Assembly: GCA_030378035.1 (NCBI GenBank)
Contig: JAUCGI010000016.1
Span: 1 to 51,476 of the forward strand
Length of the DNA: 51,476 nt
From: Desulfobacterales bacterium HSG2
GTDB lineage: Bacteria; Desulfobacterota; Desulfobacteria; Desulfobacterales; 4be13
Reading direction: 5' to 3'
The translations under genes were made by a program, and so were the position numbers. This document shows positions 8,571 through 19,647 of the stretch, one piece after another. The notes below the pieces were generated by a model that was given only the letters and a program-made list of their open reading frames with translations, was not told the origin of the DNA and searched no databases. Numbering within the stretch: position 1 is the first letter of the stretch; the number at the start of each line of letters is the position of its first letter.

Positions 8571-11500
8571 TTAGTCCTCAAGATGTGCAAGCTTTTCCGC
8601 GAGCACATCTGCAATTTCATCGTCTGAAAGATCGTCCAGGAAAGCAGAGAGTTCTTCCTCGGAATCATCCTCGAAAACATAAGGATCCTCCTCTGCCAAA
8701 GCAGCGTTGACTGAGCCTGCCGAACCGGTGACTGAGCCTGCCGAAGTCCCGGTGACTGAGCCTGCCGAAGTCCCGAATATATCTTCTGCCATATAATTCG
8801 CCAGTGCCTCAATCGTGGGATAATCAAATATGAGTGTGGATCGAATGGAAATGCCCAGCTCGCGTTCAAAACGATTTTTTACTTCAAGAGCCATGAGCGA
8901 ATCGAGTCCCGCGTCAAACAATCTCTGGCGAAAGCCGATATTCTCCGGTGATTTCAGGCGCATCACTTGGGCTATCCGAGTGCGAATATAATCGTTTATG
9001 CGTGTCAGGCGATTTTCCGGAGGCGTGTTTTCCAGTTCTTCCATCAAAGAGATGTGAGAACTTTCTGTCGCATCCTGAGCAAACTCGCTAAAAAATTCCG
9101 GGTGGCTGTCACCCGGGTATTGTTGCATAAACTGTTCCCAGTTTACAGGGAATACGCCGATCTGAGGGTCGCTCTGGGTCAGCAGTTGTTCCAGAACGGC
9201 CAGGCCATCCTCCGGCTCTATCCGCCGAATCCCCCGGGAAGACCAGCGATCCTGATCCGTGCGGTCAAGTTCTCCGGCCATTCCTGCTCCGGCCCAGGGG
9301 CCCCAGTTGATGGAGAGTCCGGGTAATCCCATATTCCTCCGAAAATGTGAAAGCGCGTCCAGAAAGTTGTTTGCAGCCATATAGTTTCCCTGTCCCGGGG
9401 AACCCAACAGTGTCGTAAGAGAAGAGAAGCATACAAAAAAATCAAGGGGCATTTTCTCGGTCAGTTGATGAAGATTCCATGCACCGGAAACTTTCGGTGC
9501 CATCACGCGCTCAAAACGCTCTGTAGTCTGTTTCAGAAGAATGCCGTCGTCAAGCACTCCTGCGGCATGAATAACACCGCTCAACGGAGAGGTGAGCACG
9601 GACTCCACAGCCCGGATATCTGAAACATCTGCCTGAAGCAGAAGCACTTGGGAACCTTTCTCCTCGATTTGCCTGATCCGGTTTGATATATCGGCGGACG
9701 GTTTTTTGCGGCCCATCAGCATCAGATGACCAGCCCCGTTTTCCGCCATCCAGTCTGCGATTCTGAGACCCAATCCTCCCAGCCCGCCTGTGATCAGATA
9801 GGTGGCATCGGATCGGAACAACGGCTTTTCGGGCCGTTGACTGAGCCGTTGACTGAGCCGTTGACTGAGCTTGCCGAAGTCCACGAGTTTCGGTATAAGC
9901 CGAGTTTCTTCGCGGAAAGCAATCTGCTCCGCTTTGTCCTCCGAGAACAATTCCCGGAACAGAATCTCAGCATTCGTGTCGTCCGATGAGAGGTTTGGGG
10001 CATCCAAATCAACCATCTTGCAATTGAACCCGGGATGTTCATGGACGATTGCTTTTCCCATCCCCAATAAAGGTGATGCTTGATATTGGATGCTTGATAC
10101 TGGATGCTTGATGTTAGATGCTGGATGCTGGATGCTGGATGCTGGATGCTGGATACTGGATACTTGATACTGGATGCTTGATGCTTGATGCTGGATGCTT
10201 GATGCCTGATGCTCGATACTGACTGATTGGGATATCCGGGTCACGAGACAGAGTTTGGAGAGTTCGGATATGCCTTCATTGGCGAGCGCATGGAGAAGAT
10301 GCAGGACGCTGTTGCATCCGAAAATCTGAGCCTGATGCAGAATATCCGTATCCGGCGTCCCTTCGGTCTTGCAATTCAGGCTCCACAGATGAACAATACC
10401 TTTTAATTCATCAGTGTCTTGACATTGAAGCAGTTTGCCAAAGTGTTCCGGATTTTCCGGGTTTATTCTGAAATGACTTTGATCCTCCATTTCATATTTT
10501 TTTCCCGCATAGACCAAGGCATATCGCTCTCCTTTTTCTTCCAGAATGTCGGCAAGCTTTTCTCCCAATCCGTCATGGTCAGCAAAGATAAGCCAGTCAC
10601 CCGGGGATTCGGGGCGGATGGTTTGTGCGTCCTGTGCTGCTGGCTGCCATTCGACTTGGTACAGCCACTTGCCAAAGTCCTTTTTCAAATTTTTGAAAAG
10701 CAACTGGCGTGTGGTTTTCCTGAATTCAAGGCCTTCGGTCTCCGCGATGAGATGCCCATCCGGGTCGAACAGTCGGCTGTGAAGCATCACGCTCTCTTCC
10801 TCACTTCCTTTTGCCTGATGAAATTGTGTGTGGCAGAGCAGTTTCCCGGAGTCAATGGAACGAAAGCTTTGACTGAGCTTGCCGAAGTATTGAAAACGGG
10901 AAATCGTGAATGGCACAAAGGTTTTATCTTTTTCTGGTTCCACCATGGAAAAGAAAGGTTGGAAACATGAATCAATCAGTCCCGGGTGCAATCCGAAGGG
11001 AGTCACATCGCTCATCCCCCGGGGCGGTTTCATTTCACACAAAACATCATTCTCACCTTTCCAGATCGTATCGGCCCATCGGAACGAGCTTCCCAGTTCA
11101 AAACGATGATTCTGCATCTTATGATACAAGTCGGTTCCGGTTTCCGGTTGACGGTTTCCGGTTGACGGTTTCCGGTTGACGGTTTCCGGTTGACGGTTGA
11201 CGGTTTCCGGTTTCCAGGTTCCGGTGACATGGACAATCCAGGAATCCTCTTGGGTATCGCTTTTTGGGGAGAAGCTGATGAGTTTGAAACTTGTGGTCCC
11301 AGGCTCCTGCATATCCGCTATTAACTGAACCATTCGTTTCTCATTACCCGGAAAGACAAGGGGCTGTACAAAGACGATATTTTCCAGGCAGATCGCTTTA
11401 TCCTCAAATACGGAGCCGGCTGCCTCAAGTAAGAAAGAGATGTGAAACGCGGCCGGAACGATGACCTGATCAAATATCCGATGCTCCCTCAGAAAATACG

Positions 11501-14500
11501 GATCATCCGGTGAAACTTCCGACTCGAACAATATCTGCTTTAACAGAGGAGAGCGAATGGTCTGCTGAATCAGCGGTGCGAGATGAGCGGTGCGAGATGT
11601 GGGTAGCTGCTCCTCAGTCTCCGAAATGTAGTAGCGTTCCCGCTGAAAAGGATACGCGGGGAGCACCACCCGGGTTCTCGGGTAATCGCTGTCGAATCCG
11701 TTCCAATCGATAGAAGCACCGTGAACATACATTTCGGAGAGATTTTGTAATAACTGTTCCCAGTCCTGCCGTCCCTGCCGCAGACTCGGCAAACAAAGAT
11801 ATCCGTCTGACTGGGGCTGTTGCCGCACCAGCCCCATCAGCGTCGGTTTCGGACCGATTTCGATAAGGATGTCAGGCCGCTGTTGAAAGAGTGATTCCAG
11901 TCCCGGACCAAATAATACCGGGCGACGAACATGATTCACCCAATAGTCGGGGGTTGTCAGCTCTGTTTCAGCCAGTTTTCCGGTTACATTTGAGATAACC
12001 GTAATCTCCGGCAAAGCATACGCTATATCGGCTGCGATTTTCCGAAAAGGCTCAAGTATCGGTTCTGTGAGAGGCGAATGAAACGCATGGGAGACTTTCA
12101 GATAAACCGTATGGATTGCCTTTGCCTTGAAAATATTCCGTAATTGATCGATGATCCCGGCCCGACCGGATATGACCACGGATTTTGGGGCGTTGACCGC
12201 GGCAATGGAAACGTCGGAAGCATAATCGCTGATTGCCGCGTTCACCATTTTCGGTTCTGCGAATACGGCGAGCATCTTGCCCTTCTCCTGAATCGACTGG
12301 AGCAAACGGGCTCTTTCCGCAATGAGTCTCAGACCATCCGCGGGAGTGAACACGCCGGCCGTACATGCCGCCACATACTCTCCCACACTGTGACCGATGA
12401 CAATATCCGGCGCAATTCCCCAGGATTTCCATAATTCGCACAGGGCATATTCGAGCACAAACAAAGCAGGCTGGGTATGGATGGTTTCATTCAGAAGATC
12501 GCTTGATTCGGCTTCTGATCCTCGGTTTTCCGGGCTGTCCGACGGATACATGATACTGATAAGCGACGAATTCATATTTGCCAATATTTCTTCACACTCA
12601 TCGACCACTTTGCGGAACGTCGGCTGTGTCTCATACAGTTGCCGTCCCATATTCACATACTGAGTGCCCTGACCGCTGAACAGAAAGGCGATCTTTTGCT
12701 TCCGCTGCTCCTGCAATGTGTGGGTCAGTAATCCGGCAGGACGATCTCCCCTTGCAAACTGCTTGAGTTCCTCTTGCAAATTTCCAGGGGAATCTGAAAC
12801 CAGGGCCATGCGATGCTCAAAATGTCTGCGTCCCCTGTTCGCGGAAAAGCATATATCCGCAAGGGATAATTCCGGATGATCATTCAAGTAGTCGCTGTAT
12901 CTCTGAGCCAATTCTCGCAACGCGTTCCCGCTTCTTGCCGACAAGGTAAGTAAATGCCAGGGTCGGTCTGTTGTCCTTTGTCCTTTGTCTGTTATCTGTT
13001 GTTCGCTGTCCGTTGTCCGTTGTCCTCTGTCCGTGGGTTCTTCGAGAATGACATGAGCGTTGGTTCCGCTGAAGCCAAAGGAACTGACTCCGGCAATTCG
13101 TGGCATCCCCGGTTTTGTTTTCCAATCTGCGCCGTTTATGGGGATCTCTGCGGGAATTGTGTCAAGTCTGATATGCGGATTCAGTGCGTTGAAGTGCAGA
13201 TTGGCCGGGATATGAGCATGTTGCAGGGATAACACCGTCTTGATAAGACCGGCAATACCTGCGGCTCCTTCTGTGTGTCCGATATTTGTTTTCACGGCTC
13301 CGAGCATCAGGGGATTATCATCCGTTCTCCCTTTTCCGTAAACCGATGTTAGAGAGCCGACTTCAACCGGATCCCCCAATGATGTGCCTGTGCCATGGGT
13401 TTCGATGTAGGAGACTTCTTCAGGACGAACCCCTCCGGCCAATAGTGCCTTCTGATACAAGGCTTCCTGGGCGACTTTGTTCGGCGCTGTGAGTCCGTTG
13501 CTGAAGCCGTCCTGGTTAATGGCTGTGCCGCGGATAACAGCCAGGATATTGTCTTTGTCAGCAATTGCCCGGGAAAGGCGTTTCAAAACCACAACGCCGC
13601 ACCCCTCGCTTCGGGCATATCCATCCGCGGATGCATCGAAAGTCTTGCATCTGCCGTCAGGAGAGAGCATTCCGGCTTCGGAGTAGGAGATGCTGAGTTC
13701 CGGAGACAGCAAAAGATTGACCCCTCCTGCCAGGGCCAGTTCGCTTTCATTGTTCAGCAGACTTTGGCAGGCAAGATGAACCGATACCAGCGAGGAAGAA
13801 CAGGCGGTATCCACGGACATGGCCGGTCCCCGAAAGCCAAAGGTGTATGAAAGCCGTCCGGCAGCAATGGAGGAGGCGTTTCCTGTGCTGAAATAAATGT
13901 CGTATTCCTTCGCATGTTTAATCTGGAGCAATTCATAATCGTGAGAGATGATACCGGCAAATATTCCGGTCTCCGTGTCAGCAAGCGTTTCAGGATTGAT
14001 GCCCGCATGTTCCATTGCTTCATAAGCGGTCTCTAACAAAATCCGATGCTGGGGATCAACGGAGACGGCCTCTCTGGGCGTAATCCCGAAAAAATTTGCA
14101 TCGAACTGGTCGAATACACGGAGAAAACCGCCGTATCTCGTGGTTATCTTTCCCTGTTTGTCAGGATTCTCATCATAATATTCGTCGATATTCCATCGTG
14201 TTTTCGGAACCTCGGTTATCGCATCCACGCGGTCTCGCAAAACCTTCCAGTATTCTTCGATGTTATCCGCTTTTGGAAAGCGACATGCCATGCCGATAAT
14301 TGCGATATCCGGTTTCCGGTTGACGGTTGACGGTTTCCGGTTGACGGTTGACGGTTTCCAGTTGACGGTTGACGGTTGGTGGTTGACGGTTGGTGGTTTC
14401 CGCTTGACGGTTGACGGTTGACGGTCTGATGAATATTCGGATCTGAAATAATCAAGAATCATCTCAGGGGTGGTGTATTGAAAGAAAAAGGTGGAATCAA

Positions 14501-16880
14501 TATCTGCGGCGAGGCGTTCGTTTAAAAGATATCGCAGTTCCATCAGATCTAACGAGTCAAATCCCAGTTCCTTCAGCGGTTTTTTAGCGGAAAAGTCTGA
14601 CAGTTGCTTTTTTTGCATCACCGCATGAATACACGCTTCCACAGCACTGTCATTGCATACGTCCTGACGTGAATTTGAACTTAAACTTAAACTTGAACTT
14701 GAACTATTTTCGTCATTTGCAGACGGCATTTCCCTCAAATAGCATTCTTCAACCCGCCTTTTCCGAATATCATATTCAATGAAGACCCCTTTTCCCAGGT
14801 TGTCTTTGTCTTCGGGCCAATAGTTGTCGCATACGCATGTTATTGTTGCCCCGTGACCTTCATGAAAGCGGAGAATCGGATCGGTCAGAAAACCGTCGGG
14901 TTCCCTTTGCCGAATGTATTCTTCCATGGAGATATGCTGATACAGCGAATAATCCTTACAGCGAGTCATGCCGACAACTTTTTCGACACCGCCCTTTACT
15001 GTACAGATTTGAAGCATAAATTCCAACAGATGGTCGCCAAGCCCCAGATGTCGGAGTTCAGGAAGAATACTGATACCCAAAAGATGGATCACGGATCCTT
15101 TTGAATTCCGAAGCTCGGATATCTCTTTCCGTTCTGTGCGCAGCAACAGATCATTATCATCGATTCGCTGAGAATAAATGACGCCTGCAATCCTGCCGTC
15201 CATTTCCAGTGCAAAATGAGTCCCGGGATCCGCATCAATCCGTCTCTGAATCTCATGCGGAGATGTGCGAAGGTTTTCATCCCAACATTTCTCTTCCAAT
15301 GCTATCAGACGCGATATATCTTTCGGGCAGACATGTCGTATGATATAGGGCCGTTTTTCAAACCAGTTCAGGGTGATCCTGCATAACGGCAATGTCTTGG
15401 GATATTTGTAAAAAAAGTCCGGTTTGGCAAACAATCCGGCTTCTGCCATGGCGATCAGAAAAATTTCAGCCTCCACAAGATACTGCATTGAAAATGAATG
15501 ATACGCGTCAAAATGGAGACTTTCGGTCATGTCCAGAAATCTCTGAACCATTTCCGAGGGAAGCGAATGAACTTCCAGAACGATCATGCCATGCTTGTCC
15601 ATGACGGATGCCCATCTGTCAAAATGCTCCACCAGGCTTTGCGTCATTGCCGGGGATGAGATGGGGCTGCCGTTATTGTCCACATACCCCTCCTCATTCG
15701 AGAGGGCGGATCGATGGTCTGGCATCTCCTGAGTCGGCGCGACAAAGGGCCGGTTGTGATCGAGAAATGATCGGATATGAAGAATATTTTCAGGATCATG
15801 AATTCCCCGGGAATTTAAGTCGGCAATCAGTTGTTCGGGATCGGCAATATCTCCCTCCAGAACAATATGCGGAACGCCTGCAAGTGTTTCTCTTGCGTGT
15901 TTCAGGGCCTCGGGATTGTAGTCAATGCCGATTATTGTCACCGGATATTTCTCAAGCACGTCTCCCCTGGCGGATTTCAGCCGGATGGTTTCATAAATCC
16001 GTTTTAACAGCGATGCGTCACCGCATCCCATATCCGCAACATATTTGGGCTGTTTTTCAAAGGGAAGGCGATTGAAGAGAGATAGAATAATGTCATCCGT
16101 ATCAGCAAAAAATTTTTCATGCTGGAAGCCGCTGCCTCTGACATTCAGGGAACGATCAATATGCGTCTCATTTCCCTTATCATCTCTTTGGAATATCGTA
16201 TGGGTTGTACCATTGAACAGCAAGTCACGAATATGGAGGAGTGTATGTCTGTAAGACGCAGTTACACCAAGATTCAGCGCACGGCGAATCATAAACTGCC
16301 CCTTGTCATTCAGCCTCAATCCATTGTCGGACAGGGCTGTCCATTCTTTGGCCTCAAATATGTTGTGCAGTCCTTTTGAGACCGATTCGGATAAGCGGGA
16401 AAAAAGAATCTCTGTCTCCTCTTCAGAATCATTCCGGCAATGCTCTGCAAGGGATAACAAAGTCGGCACCAGCAGAACACCGTCTAAAAAATCGGAAAGC
16501 AGGGGATCCTTAATATTCCAACCAGTTATCAGTTTATTGCAGCATTCGGAAAGGGAATGGTCGCTGTGCAAAGCCGCAAGATACGTTTCTATGGGATGCC
16601 GATAGGACTCAATTATTCCGTCAGGAATGTTTTCATAGTTTTCAGCTTTTTCCGTGAGAGAGTATGCTTCGGTACTGTTTTGACTGACCCACTTTATTGA
16701 GCGCATCAGTTTCAGGGCGGCCTTCAGATAACCGTCGTTAGCCCCGGTGTGTGCCGCAATCTCTTTCGCGGTCATCGCACCCCTGTCCTGTATGGTCTCA
16801 AAAATTTTTTCTTCTTTAAAGGCCAGAATAACAGGGATCGCAACAAATCCATGTGCATAACGATTTAGAATTTCCAACAT
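8571..16880 (-). CDS. Polyketide synthase: MT-GNAT-ACP loading region + KS-AT-DH-KR-ACP
   Basis: 2769 residues. The first ~710 residues match, as I remember them, the SxtA1-SxtA2 part of saxitoxin synthase and the AprA/GphF loading modules. There is a SAM methyltransferase with helical lid (start [28 protein letters not shown] at about 283-294; GIDYN), then a GNAT-like domain (about 515-715; [16 protein letters not shown]), then an ACP ([10 protein letters not shown], Ser at about 777). Next come KS (857-1280; DTACSSS, Cys 1027), AT (1390-1700; GHSVGE, and HAFH, which points to malonyl-CoA), DH (1775-2045; [12 protein letters not shown]), KR (2360-2560; TGGLGGLG, an LDD motif, S-Y-N site with NYMAANN) and a final ACP (GLDSLMALE, Ser at about 2658). 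There is no thioesterase. Tandem repeats lie at six or more domain borders. The start has a strong ribosome site (GGAGG) in a leader shared with the AAA gene at 17533-18933. In the known relatives the loading region builds a methylated starter by methylation and decarboxylation of malonyl-ACP. Confidence 0.95.
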   Translation of the reverse strand: MLEILNRYAHGFVAIPVILAFKEEKIFETIQDRGAMTAKEIAAHTGANDGYLKAALKLMRSIKWVSQNSTEAYSLTEKAENYENIPDGIIESYRHPIETYLAALHSDHSLSECCNKLITGWNIKDPLLSDFLDGVLLVPTLLSLAEHCRNDSEEETEILFSRLSESVSKGLHNIFEAKEWTALSDNGLRLNDKGQFMIRRALNLGVTASYRHTLLHIRDLLFNGTTHTIFQRDDKGNETHIDRSLNVRGSGFQHEKFFADTDDIILSLFNRLPFEKQPKYVADMGCGDASLLKRIYETIRLKSARGDVLEKYPVTIIGIDYNPEALKHARETLAGVPHIVLEGDIADPEQLIADLNSRGIHDPENILHIRSFLDHNRPFVAPTQEMPDHRSALSNEEGYVDNNGSPISSPAMTQSLVEHFDRWASVMDKHGMIVLEVHSLPSEMVQRFLDMTESLHFDAYHSFSMQYLVEAEIFLIAMAEAGLFAKPDFFYKYPKTLPLCRITLNWFEKRPYIIRHVCPKDISRLIALEEKCWDENLRTSPHEIQRRIDADPGTHFALEMDGRIAGVIYSQRIDDNDLLLRTERKEISELRNSKGSVIHLLGISILPELRHLGLGDHLLEFMLQICTVKGGVEKVVGMTRCKDYSLYQHISMEEYIRQREPDGFLTDPILRFHEGHGATITCVCDNYWPEDKDNLGKGVFIEYDIRKRRVEECYLREMPSANDENSSSSSLSLSSNSRQDVCNDSAVEACIHAVMQKKQLSDFSAKKPLKELGFDSLDLMELRYLLNERLAADIDSTFFFQYTTPEMILDYFRSEYSSDRQPSTVKRKPPTVNHQPSTVNWKPSTVNRKPSTVNRKPDIAIIGMACRFPKADNIEEYWKVLRDRVDAITEVPKTRWNIDEYYDENPDKQGKITTRYGGFLRVFDQFDANFFGITPREAVSVDPQHRILLETAYEAMEHAGINPETLADTETGIFAGIISHDYELLQIKHAKEYDIYFSTGNASSIAAGRLSYTFGFRGPAMSVDTACSSSLVSVHLACQSLLNNESELALAGGVNLLLSPELSISYSEAGMLSPDGRCKTFDASADGYARSEGCGVVVLKRLSRAIADKDNILAVIRGTAINQDGFSNGLTAPNKVAQEALYQKALLAGGVRPEEVSYIETHGTGTSLGDPVEVGSLTSVYGKGRTDDNPLMLGAVKTNIGHTEGAAGIAGLIKTVLSLQHAHIPANLHFNALNPHIRLDTIPAEIPINGADWKTKPGMPRIAGVSSFGFSGTNAHVILEEPTDRGQRTTDSEQQITDKGQRTTDRPWHLLTLSARSGNALRELAQRYSDYLNDHPELSLADICFSANRGRRHFEHRMALVSDSPGNLQEELKQFARGDRPAGLLTHTLQEQRKQKIAFLFSGQGTQYVNMGRQLYETQPTFRKVVDECEEILANMNSSLISIMYPSDSPENRGSEAESSDLLNETIHTQPALFVLEYALCELWKSWGIAPDIVIGHSVGEYVAACTAGVFTPADGLRLIAERARLLQSIQEKGKMLAVFAEPKMVNAAISDYASDVSIAAVNAPKSVVISGRAGIIDQLRNIFKAKAIHTVYLKVSHAFHSPLTEPILEPFRKIAADIAYALPEITVISNVTGKLAETELTTPDYWVNHVRRPVLFGPGLESLFQQRPDILIEIGPKPTLMGLVRQQPQSDGYLCLPSLRQGRQDWEQLLQNLSEMYVHGASIDWNGFDSDYPRTRVVLPAYPFQRERYYISETEEQLPTSRTAHLAPLIQQTIRSPLLKQILFESEVSPDDPYFLREHRIFDQVIVPAAFHISFLLEAAGSVFEDKAICLENIVFVQPLVFPGNEKRMVQLIADMQEPGTTSFKLISFSPKSDTQEDSWIVHVTGTWKPETVNRQPETVNRKPSTGNRQPETGTDLYHKMQNHRFELGSSFRWADTIWKGENDVLCEMKPPRGMSDVTPFGLHPGLIDSCFQPFFSMVEPEKDKTFVPFTISRFQYFGKLSQSFRSIDSGKLLCHTQFHQAKGSEEESVMLHSRLFDPDGHLIAETEGLEFRKTTRQLLFKNLKKDFGKWLYQVEWQPAAQDAQTIRPESPGDWLIFADHDGLGEKLADILEEKGERYALVYAGKKYEMEDQSHFRINPENPEHFGKLLQCQDTDELKGIVHLWSLNCKTEGTPDTDILHQAQIFGCNSVLHLLHALANEGISELSKLCLVTRISQSVSIEHQASSIQHQASSIQYQVSSIQHPASSIQHPASNIKHPVSSIQYQASPLLGMGKAIVHEHPGFNCKMVDLDAPNLSSDDTNAEILFRELFSEDKAEQIAFREETRLIPKLVDFGKLSQRLSQRLSQRPEKPLFRSDATYLITGGLGGLGLRIADWMAENGAGHLMLMGRKKPSADISNRIRQIEEKGSQVLLLQADVSDIRAVESVLTSPLSGVIHAAGVLDDGILLKQTTERFERVMAPKVSGAWNLHQLTEKMPLDFFVCFSSLTTLLGSPGQGNYMAANNFLDALSHFRRNMGLPGLSINWGPWAGAGMAGELDRTDQDRWSSRGIRRIEPEDGLAVLEQLLTQSDPQIGVFPVNWEQFMQQYPGDSHPEFFSEFAQDATESSHISLMEELENTPPENRLTRINDYIRTRIAQVMRLKSPENIGFRQRLFDAGLDSLMALEVKNRFERELGISIRSTLIFDYPTIEALANYMAEDIFGTSAGSVTGTSAGSVTGSAGSVNAALAEEDPYVFEDDSEEELSAFLDDLSDDEIADVLAEKLAHLED
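8700..8775 (-). repeat. Imperfect ~19-22 bp tandem repeat near the PKS C-terminus
   Basis: Three copies of GTGACTGAGCCTGCCGAA with varying tails, encoding GTSAGSVT units after the last ACP. The same word (GACTGAGC[C/T]TGCCGAAGT) recurs at about 9860-9885 and 10870-10888 in the same gene. Confidence 0.85.
9837..9885 (-). repeat. 12-bp tandem repeat (GTTGACTGAGCC) before the KR
   Basis: Three copies of GTTGACTGAGC[C/T] ending in TGCCGAAGTC. They encode [12 protein letters not shown] immediately before the KR nucleotide-binding motif. Confidence 0.85.
10075..10220 (-). repeat. Heptanucleotide tandem repeat (GATGCTG/GATGCTT family), ~20 units, in PKS frame
   Basis: About 146 bp of 7-nt units with single-base variants, encoding repeated (Q/K)H(P/Q)ASSI units between the DH and KR regions (about residues 2220-2268). 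Confidence 0.93.
11133..11225 (-). repeat. Heptanucleotide tandem repeat (GGTTTCC / GGTTGAC mixed) in PKS frame
   Basis: Alternating GGTTTCC and GGTTGAC units encode [10 protein letters not shown]-like cycles in the dehydratase region. Confidence 0.92.
12963..13035 (-). repeat. Heptanucleotide tandem repeat (TTGTCCG family) in the KS-AT linker
   Basis: Degenerate 7-nt units such as TTGTCCT, TTGTCCG and CTGTCCG encode a TDRGQRTTD-type linker directly after the KS. The same family occurs in the NRPS adenylation domain at about 25186-25322. Confidence 0.85.
14311..14425 (-). repeat. Heptanucleotide tandem repeat (GGTTGAC / GGTTTCC) between loading ACP and KS
   Basis: About 16 units encode (K/Q)PSTVNR-type cycles in the linker joining the loading ACP to the KS. 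A smaller hexanucleotide run (AACTTG/AACTTA) at about 14678-14705 precedes the loading ACP and encodes a serine/leucine-rich stretch. Confidence 0.93.
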
Positions 16881-16903
16881 GCTTCGGGTTCCTCCGGTTT
16901 AAA
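16881..16903 (-). promoter_or_regulatory. Leader and ribosome site of the PKS, shared with a second gene
   Basis: The 23 bases before the PKS start (minus strand AAACCGGAGGAACCCGAAGC then ATG) carry GGAGG at ideal spacing. An almost identical leader precedes the AAA ATPase start at 18933. Confidence 0.7.
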
Positions 16904-17381
16904 CTTGAACTTGAACGCTGACGTTTTCGCCGCTTTTTTTATCACGAAATATACGAAAAGAAAAAATGTACCCTCTTTTCGATCTTTGAACGCTGACGTT
17001 TTCGCTGCTTTTTTTACCACGAAATATACGAAAAGAAAAAAATGTACCTCTTTTTTCGCTTTTTGTTTACCACGAAATACACGAAATATACGAAAAGAAA
17101 AAATGTCAATCTTCCGCCGGCCATCGGAAAAACGGCGAAAGAGTACAAAATCAATGTGTTTGAAAGATTGAGCGTCAAAGAGAGATGTCTGCTCGTCAAT
17201 ATTCAGGAATATTGGCTCCGTGCCGTGTGTCGGGGCCAAACCCGTAGCGGGCTTGCCTTCAGAATTTACAAGATCAACGAATTGTAAGGAACTGTTGAAC
17301 ATGAGGATCATTTTAAATCTCCAGTCGTTATTTAAGAGCGGTGCTATGAACAAGCGATTTATGGGTCGTCGTTTCATCAAC
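16904..17381. other. Intergenic DNA with tandem and interspersed repeats
   Basis: Two ~70 bp direct copies (about 16915-16985 and 16988-17048), each with GAACGCTGACGTTTTCGC and an ACGAAATATACGAAAAGA run, then a third shorter copy to about 17105. Beyond this I see no convincing gene. A 177-codon frame across it is phenylalanine/lysine-rich and built from the repeats, so I do not call it. Confidence 0.7.
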
Positions 17382-17556
17382 TCATTCAATTTTGCCAAAC
17401 TTGTCTATTCTGTCCCGGATGCCGATTTTCGTCAATTCTTCCTGAATATGCTTCATAAAGGTGTCTCCGTCTTGTTTCACTGCAATAACAGCACTCTCGT
17501 TTTTAGCGAACAGAACCGCATAATCATCTGTGTCAGGATGGACAAAGCTCAAAATA
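17382..17556 (-). CDS. Possible small protein downstream of the AAA ATPase
   Basis: An open frame of about 57 codons (TTG start at about 17556 giving LSFVHPDTDDYAVLF, or an in-frame ATG at 17618) overlaps the 3' end of the AAA gene in another frame. Its composition is protein-like. It may be a truncated partner of the ATPase. I do not recognise it. Confidence 0.35.
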
Positions 17557-18933
17557 TTTTTGCTGAATATCGGATGAAACGTCGCCCAGGGTATCCCATC
17601 GAATGCCGTAGTCCTCATCTTTAAGCGAGAGCAACTTGTTTCCTCTCATTTCATAGGCGCTCACCTGATCCGTGGAAAGAAAGGCCAGCGGGTCTTTCAT
17701 GTATAGCGACTCGGCCTGACCTTTCAATATTTCAGGATCGCCGACGGTGCCGCTAACCAGACTGTTGAGATGATCCAGCAGATAGGGGCTGTGGGTTGTG
17801 ATGAGTATCCTGACCCCGAGATTGACCATGATGCCGAAGGCCTCCAGCAGTTTTGTCTGGGATTCCGGGTGCAGATTCATCTCCGGCTCGTCTATGATGA
17901 GAAAGTCGTTCTTTCTGACCCGGTACCGCAGATACAAAAGCAGGGGGACAAGCTGTCTGATCGCCGAGGAGGCGTTGTGCAGGTCAATGTCAAGTCCGTT
18001 TTTCACCCTGACTCTGATCTCATTTCCCCCGAGGTTCATGGGTTCCAGACATATCTTGTTCCTGTTCTGAATGTGCTGTTCAATGTCGTCCGCCAGTTTC
18101 TGAAATTCCTGATCCGTGTCAGGTTCCTTTGCCATCTCAACGTCTGTCAGGAAATCGAGGAAATCCTCAATCGGTTTCGGATACCTCTGCCCCTTTAACA
18201 TCTCCGCCTGCCTTCTGTTAAAATTACGGTTGCCGAGAATATCCTTCATGAGTTTGTAGCGTCTGTTGGAAAGCAGTTTGTAGGTAAGAATCAGTGCGTT
18301 GCGTTCCGCAGGAAAAGCCAGCGGAACCGGAAAAAGTAATCCGGAAATATCGGCCAGAAAGAAAAGTTCGGAATCCGACACACCCTTAGCGGTAACGCCC
18401 TCAAGACCGGAAGGCATGGGATAAGACCGACTTATATGATTCTCTTTTATATCATTTGGCCGCACAAATAAAAGTTCTTCTTTGGTTTCAAATAAAAAAC
18501 TGTCATCAGACGAAATCTGTTTTCCCCGCGCAAAAATTTTTCCGATTTCTTCTTTAACCGAAAGTTCGATCTCCAGATTCGCATCGGCAAACAGTTTGTG
18601 GCTGGAATCTTGAAAAAACTTCTCCAAATTCAATGTGATATGTTCTTTTCGGTACGCTTCGGATAATATTCTGACGATTATGTCCACCGGCAATGAAAAC
18701 TCATCCTTCGGCTCGAATAGTGGAATTCCGTTCCTCTCGAGCCATTCCCGAATCGCATGAGAATCCGCCTTGAATATTGGGCTTTCACCGCTTCCGAGCC
18801 ATTCCCAGAGCGCGTAAACGGAATAGGCAATGTATGTCTTGTTCGAGTTGTTCGGGCCGATGATAACTGTCAGAGGCCGCAAATCCAGCTCGGTTTCCCT
18901 GATTTTTCCCAGGTTATGAAATTTGATATTCAT
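17533..18933 (-). CDS. AAA family ATPase (AAA_15-like, ABC-ATPase type)
   Basis: 466 residues. The N-terminus MNIKFHNLGKIRETEL followed by Walker A GPNNSNKT is typical of stand-alone ABC-type ATPases of the AAA_15 group. The Walker B is FLIIDEPEMNLHPE at about 360 and the switch region ITTHSPYLLDHL follows. There is no nuclease domain. The start is set by the ribosome site GGAGG and a leader nearly identical to that of the PKS downstream, so this gene may have been inserted between the PKS and its original upstream region. The preceding 100 bp are heptanucleotide repeats. Function unknown; related proteins act in defence or toxin control with a partner. Confidence 0.87.
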   Translation of the reverse strand: MNIKFHNLGKIRETELDLRPLTVIIGPNNSNKTYIAYSVYALWEWLGSGESPIFKADSHAIREWLERNGIPLFEPKDEFSLPVDIIVRILSEAYRKEHITLNLEKFFQDSSHKLFADANLEIELSVKEEIGKIFARGKQISSDDSFLFETKEELLFVRPNDIKENHISRSYPMPSGLEGVTAKGVSDSELFFLADISGLLFPVPLAFPAERNALILTYKLLSNRRYKLMKDILGNRNFNRRQAEMLKGQRYPKPIEDFLDFLTDVEMAKEPDTDQEFQKLADDIEQHIQNRNKICLEPMNLGGNEIRVRVKNGLDIDLHNASSAIRQLVPLLLYLRYRVRKNDFLIIDEPEMNLHPESQTKLLEAFGIMVNLGVRILITTHSPYLLDHLNSLVSGTVGDPEILKGQAESLYMKDPLAFLSTDQVSAYEMRGNKLLSLKDEDYGIRWDTLGDVSSDIQQKYFELCPS

Positions 18934-18953
18934 GCTTCGGGTTCCTCCGGTTT
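18934..18953 (-). promoter_or_regulatory. Leader and ribosome site of the AAA ATPase, copy of the PKS leader
   Basis: Reads GAAACCGGAGGAACCCGAAGC before the ATG, matching the leader at 16881-16903 in almost every base. Confidence 0.7.
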
Positions 18954-18965
18954 CAAAATGTTAAA

Positions 18966-19064
18966 CTTGATGCTTGATGCTTGATGCTTGATGCTTGATG
19001 TTTGATGCTTGATGCTTGATGCTTGATGCTCGATGCTCGATGCTCGATGCTCGATGCTTGATGT
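18966..19064 (-). repeat. Non-coding heptanucleotide tandem repeat (GATGCTT / GATGCTC)
   Basis: About 14 units of GATGCTT with GATGTTT and GATGCTC variants. It is the same repeat word as inside the NRPS and PKS frames but lies here between genes. Confidence 0.95.
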
Positions 19065-19094
19065 AATTCAGAATTTCATCGAGAATAATGACAA

Positions 19095-19232
19095 TCAGTA
19101 ATATGCCAGCCATTCATCGAGGGTTCTCTCCAACACCTCACGGTCAAACTGTTTTCTGTCCTTCCCGTCCGTGGCCTCCCACAATTCCCATTGAAAATTC
19201 TGCTCTTCGTCATCCTCTATGAGTATCAGCAT
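19095..19232 (-). pseudogene. Downstream part of a probably frameshifted small gene
   Basis: A 45-codon acidic frame (MLILIEDDEEQ... DEWLAYY) starts 11 nt after the stop of the 103-aa frame at 19244-19555. Adding one base near the junction would join GRVDM to SDKKMLIL and make a single protein of about 154 residues. A second, also broken, copy of this 3' part at 21113-21230 reads GRLSDKKMLIL through the same point, supporting a one-base deletion here. Confidence 0.55.
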
Positions 19233-19243
19233 CTTCTTATCAC

Positions 19244-19555
19244 TTACATGTCCACCCTCCCGTCAGCCCCTGTGATATTCCTGCCCACGGGCCGGAACAC
19301 AACCGACGGTTCCCCGAGATCAAGCTCAAGGACGCTGATGTCATACTTTCCGATATGTTCTTCGGACAGGGTGATCTCATAAAAATTCAATGACATGTAA
19401 TTTTTGTCGATGTATGTTTTAAGCCATTTTCCGATGTCTCTGTATAACATGTCAATCTGTTCTATCCAGGTATCCCGTTTTCTGTTCCAGTCAATTTGGA
19501 CATCTCTTTTTCTTCTCTCTGATGAAATTTTTTTCAGTTTTTCCTCAAGGCTCAT
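19244..19555 (-). CDS. Small protein of unknown function (103 aa), probably truncated by frameshift
   Basis: Starts MSLEEKLKKISSERRKR after a good ribosome site (AGGAGATATTCC). A charged N-terminal helix is followed by a beta-rich part ending VVFRPVGRNITGADGRVDM. I recall small uncharacterised proteins with this PVG(R/T)NIIGA(D/E)GR(V/I)D pattern that continue further, so the stop at 19244 is probably a frameshift product. No function known. Confidence 0.6.
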   Translation of the reverse strand: MSLEEKLKKISSERRKRDVQIDWNRKRDTWIEQIDMLYRDIGKWLKTYIDKNYMSLNFYEITLSEEHIGKYDISVLELDLGEPSVVFRPVGRNITGADGRVDM

Positions 19556-19647
19556 GGAATATCTCCTTTCTTTCTCTGAGTATCAGCATAATCCGTTATG
19601 AGCAAATATTTATTATGGTTCTTCTTCCGGATCATAACAGGGAATGC

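Noticed and set aside
10075-10220. CRISPR array
   Set aside because: The repeats have a 7-bp period with no spacers and lie inside a coding frame.
16865-17398. 177-codon protein on the minus strand
   Set aside because: Its sequence is produced by the ACGAAATATACGAAAAG repeats (runs of F, K and V); no ribosome site or family resemblance.
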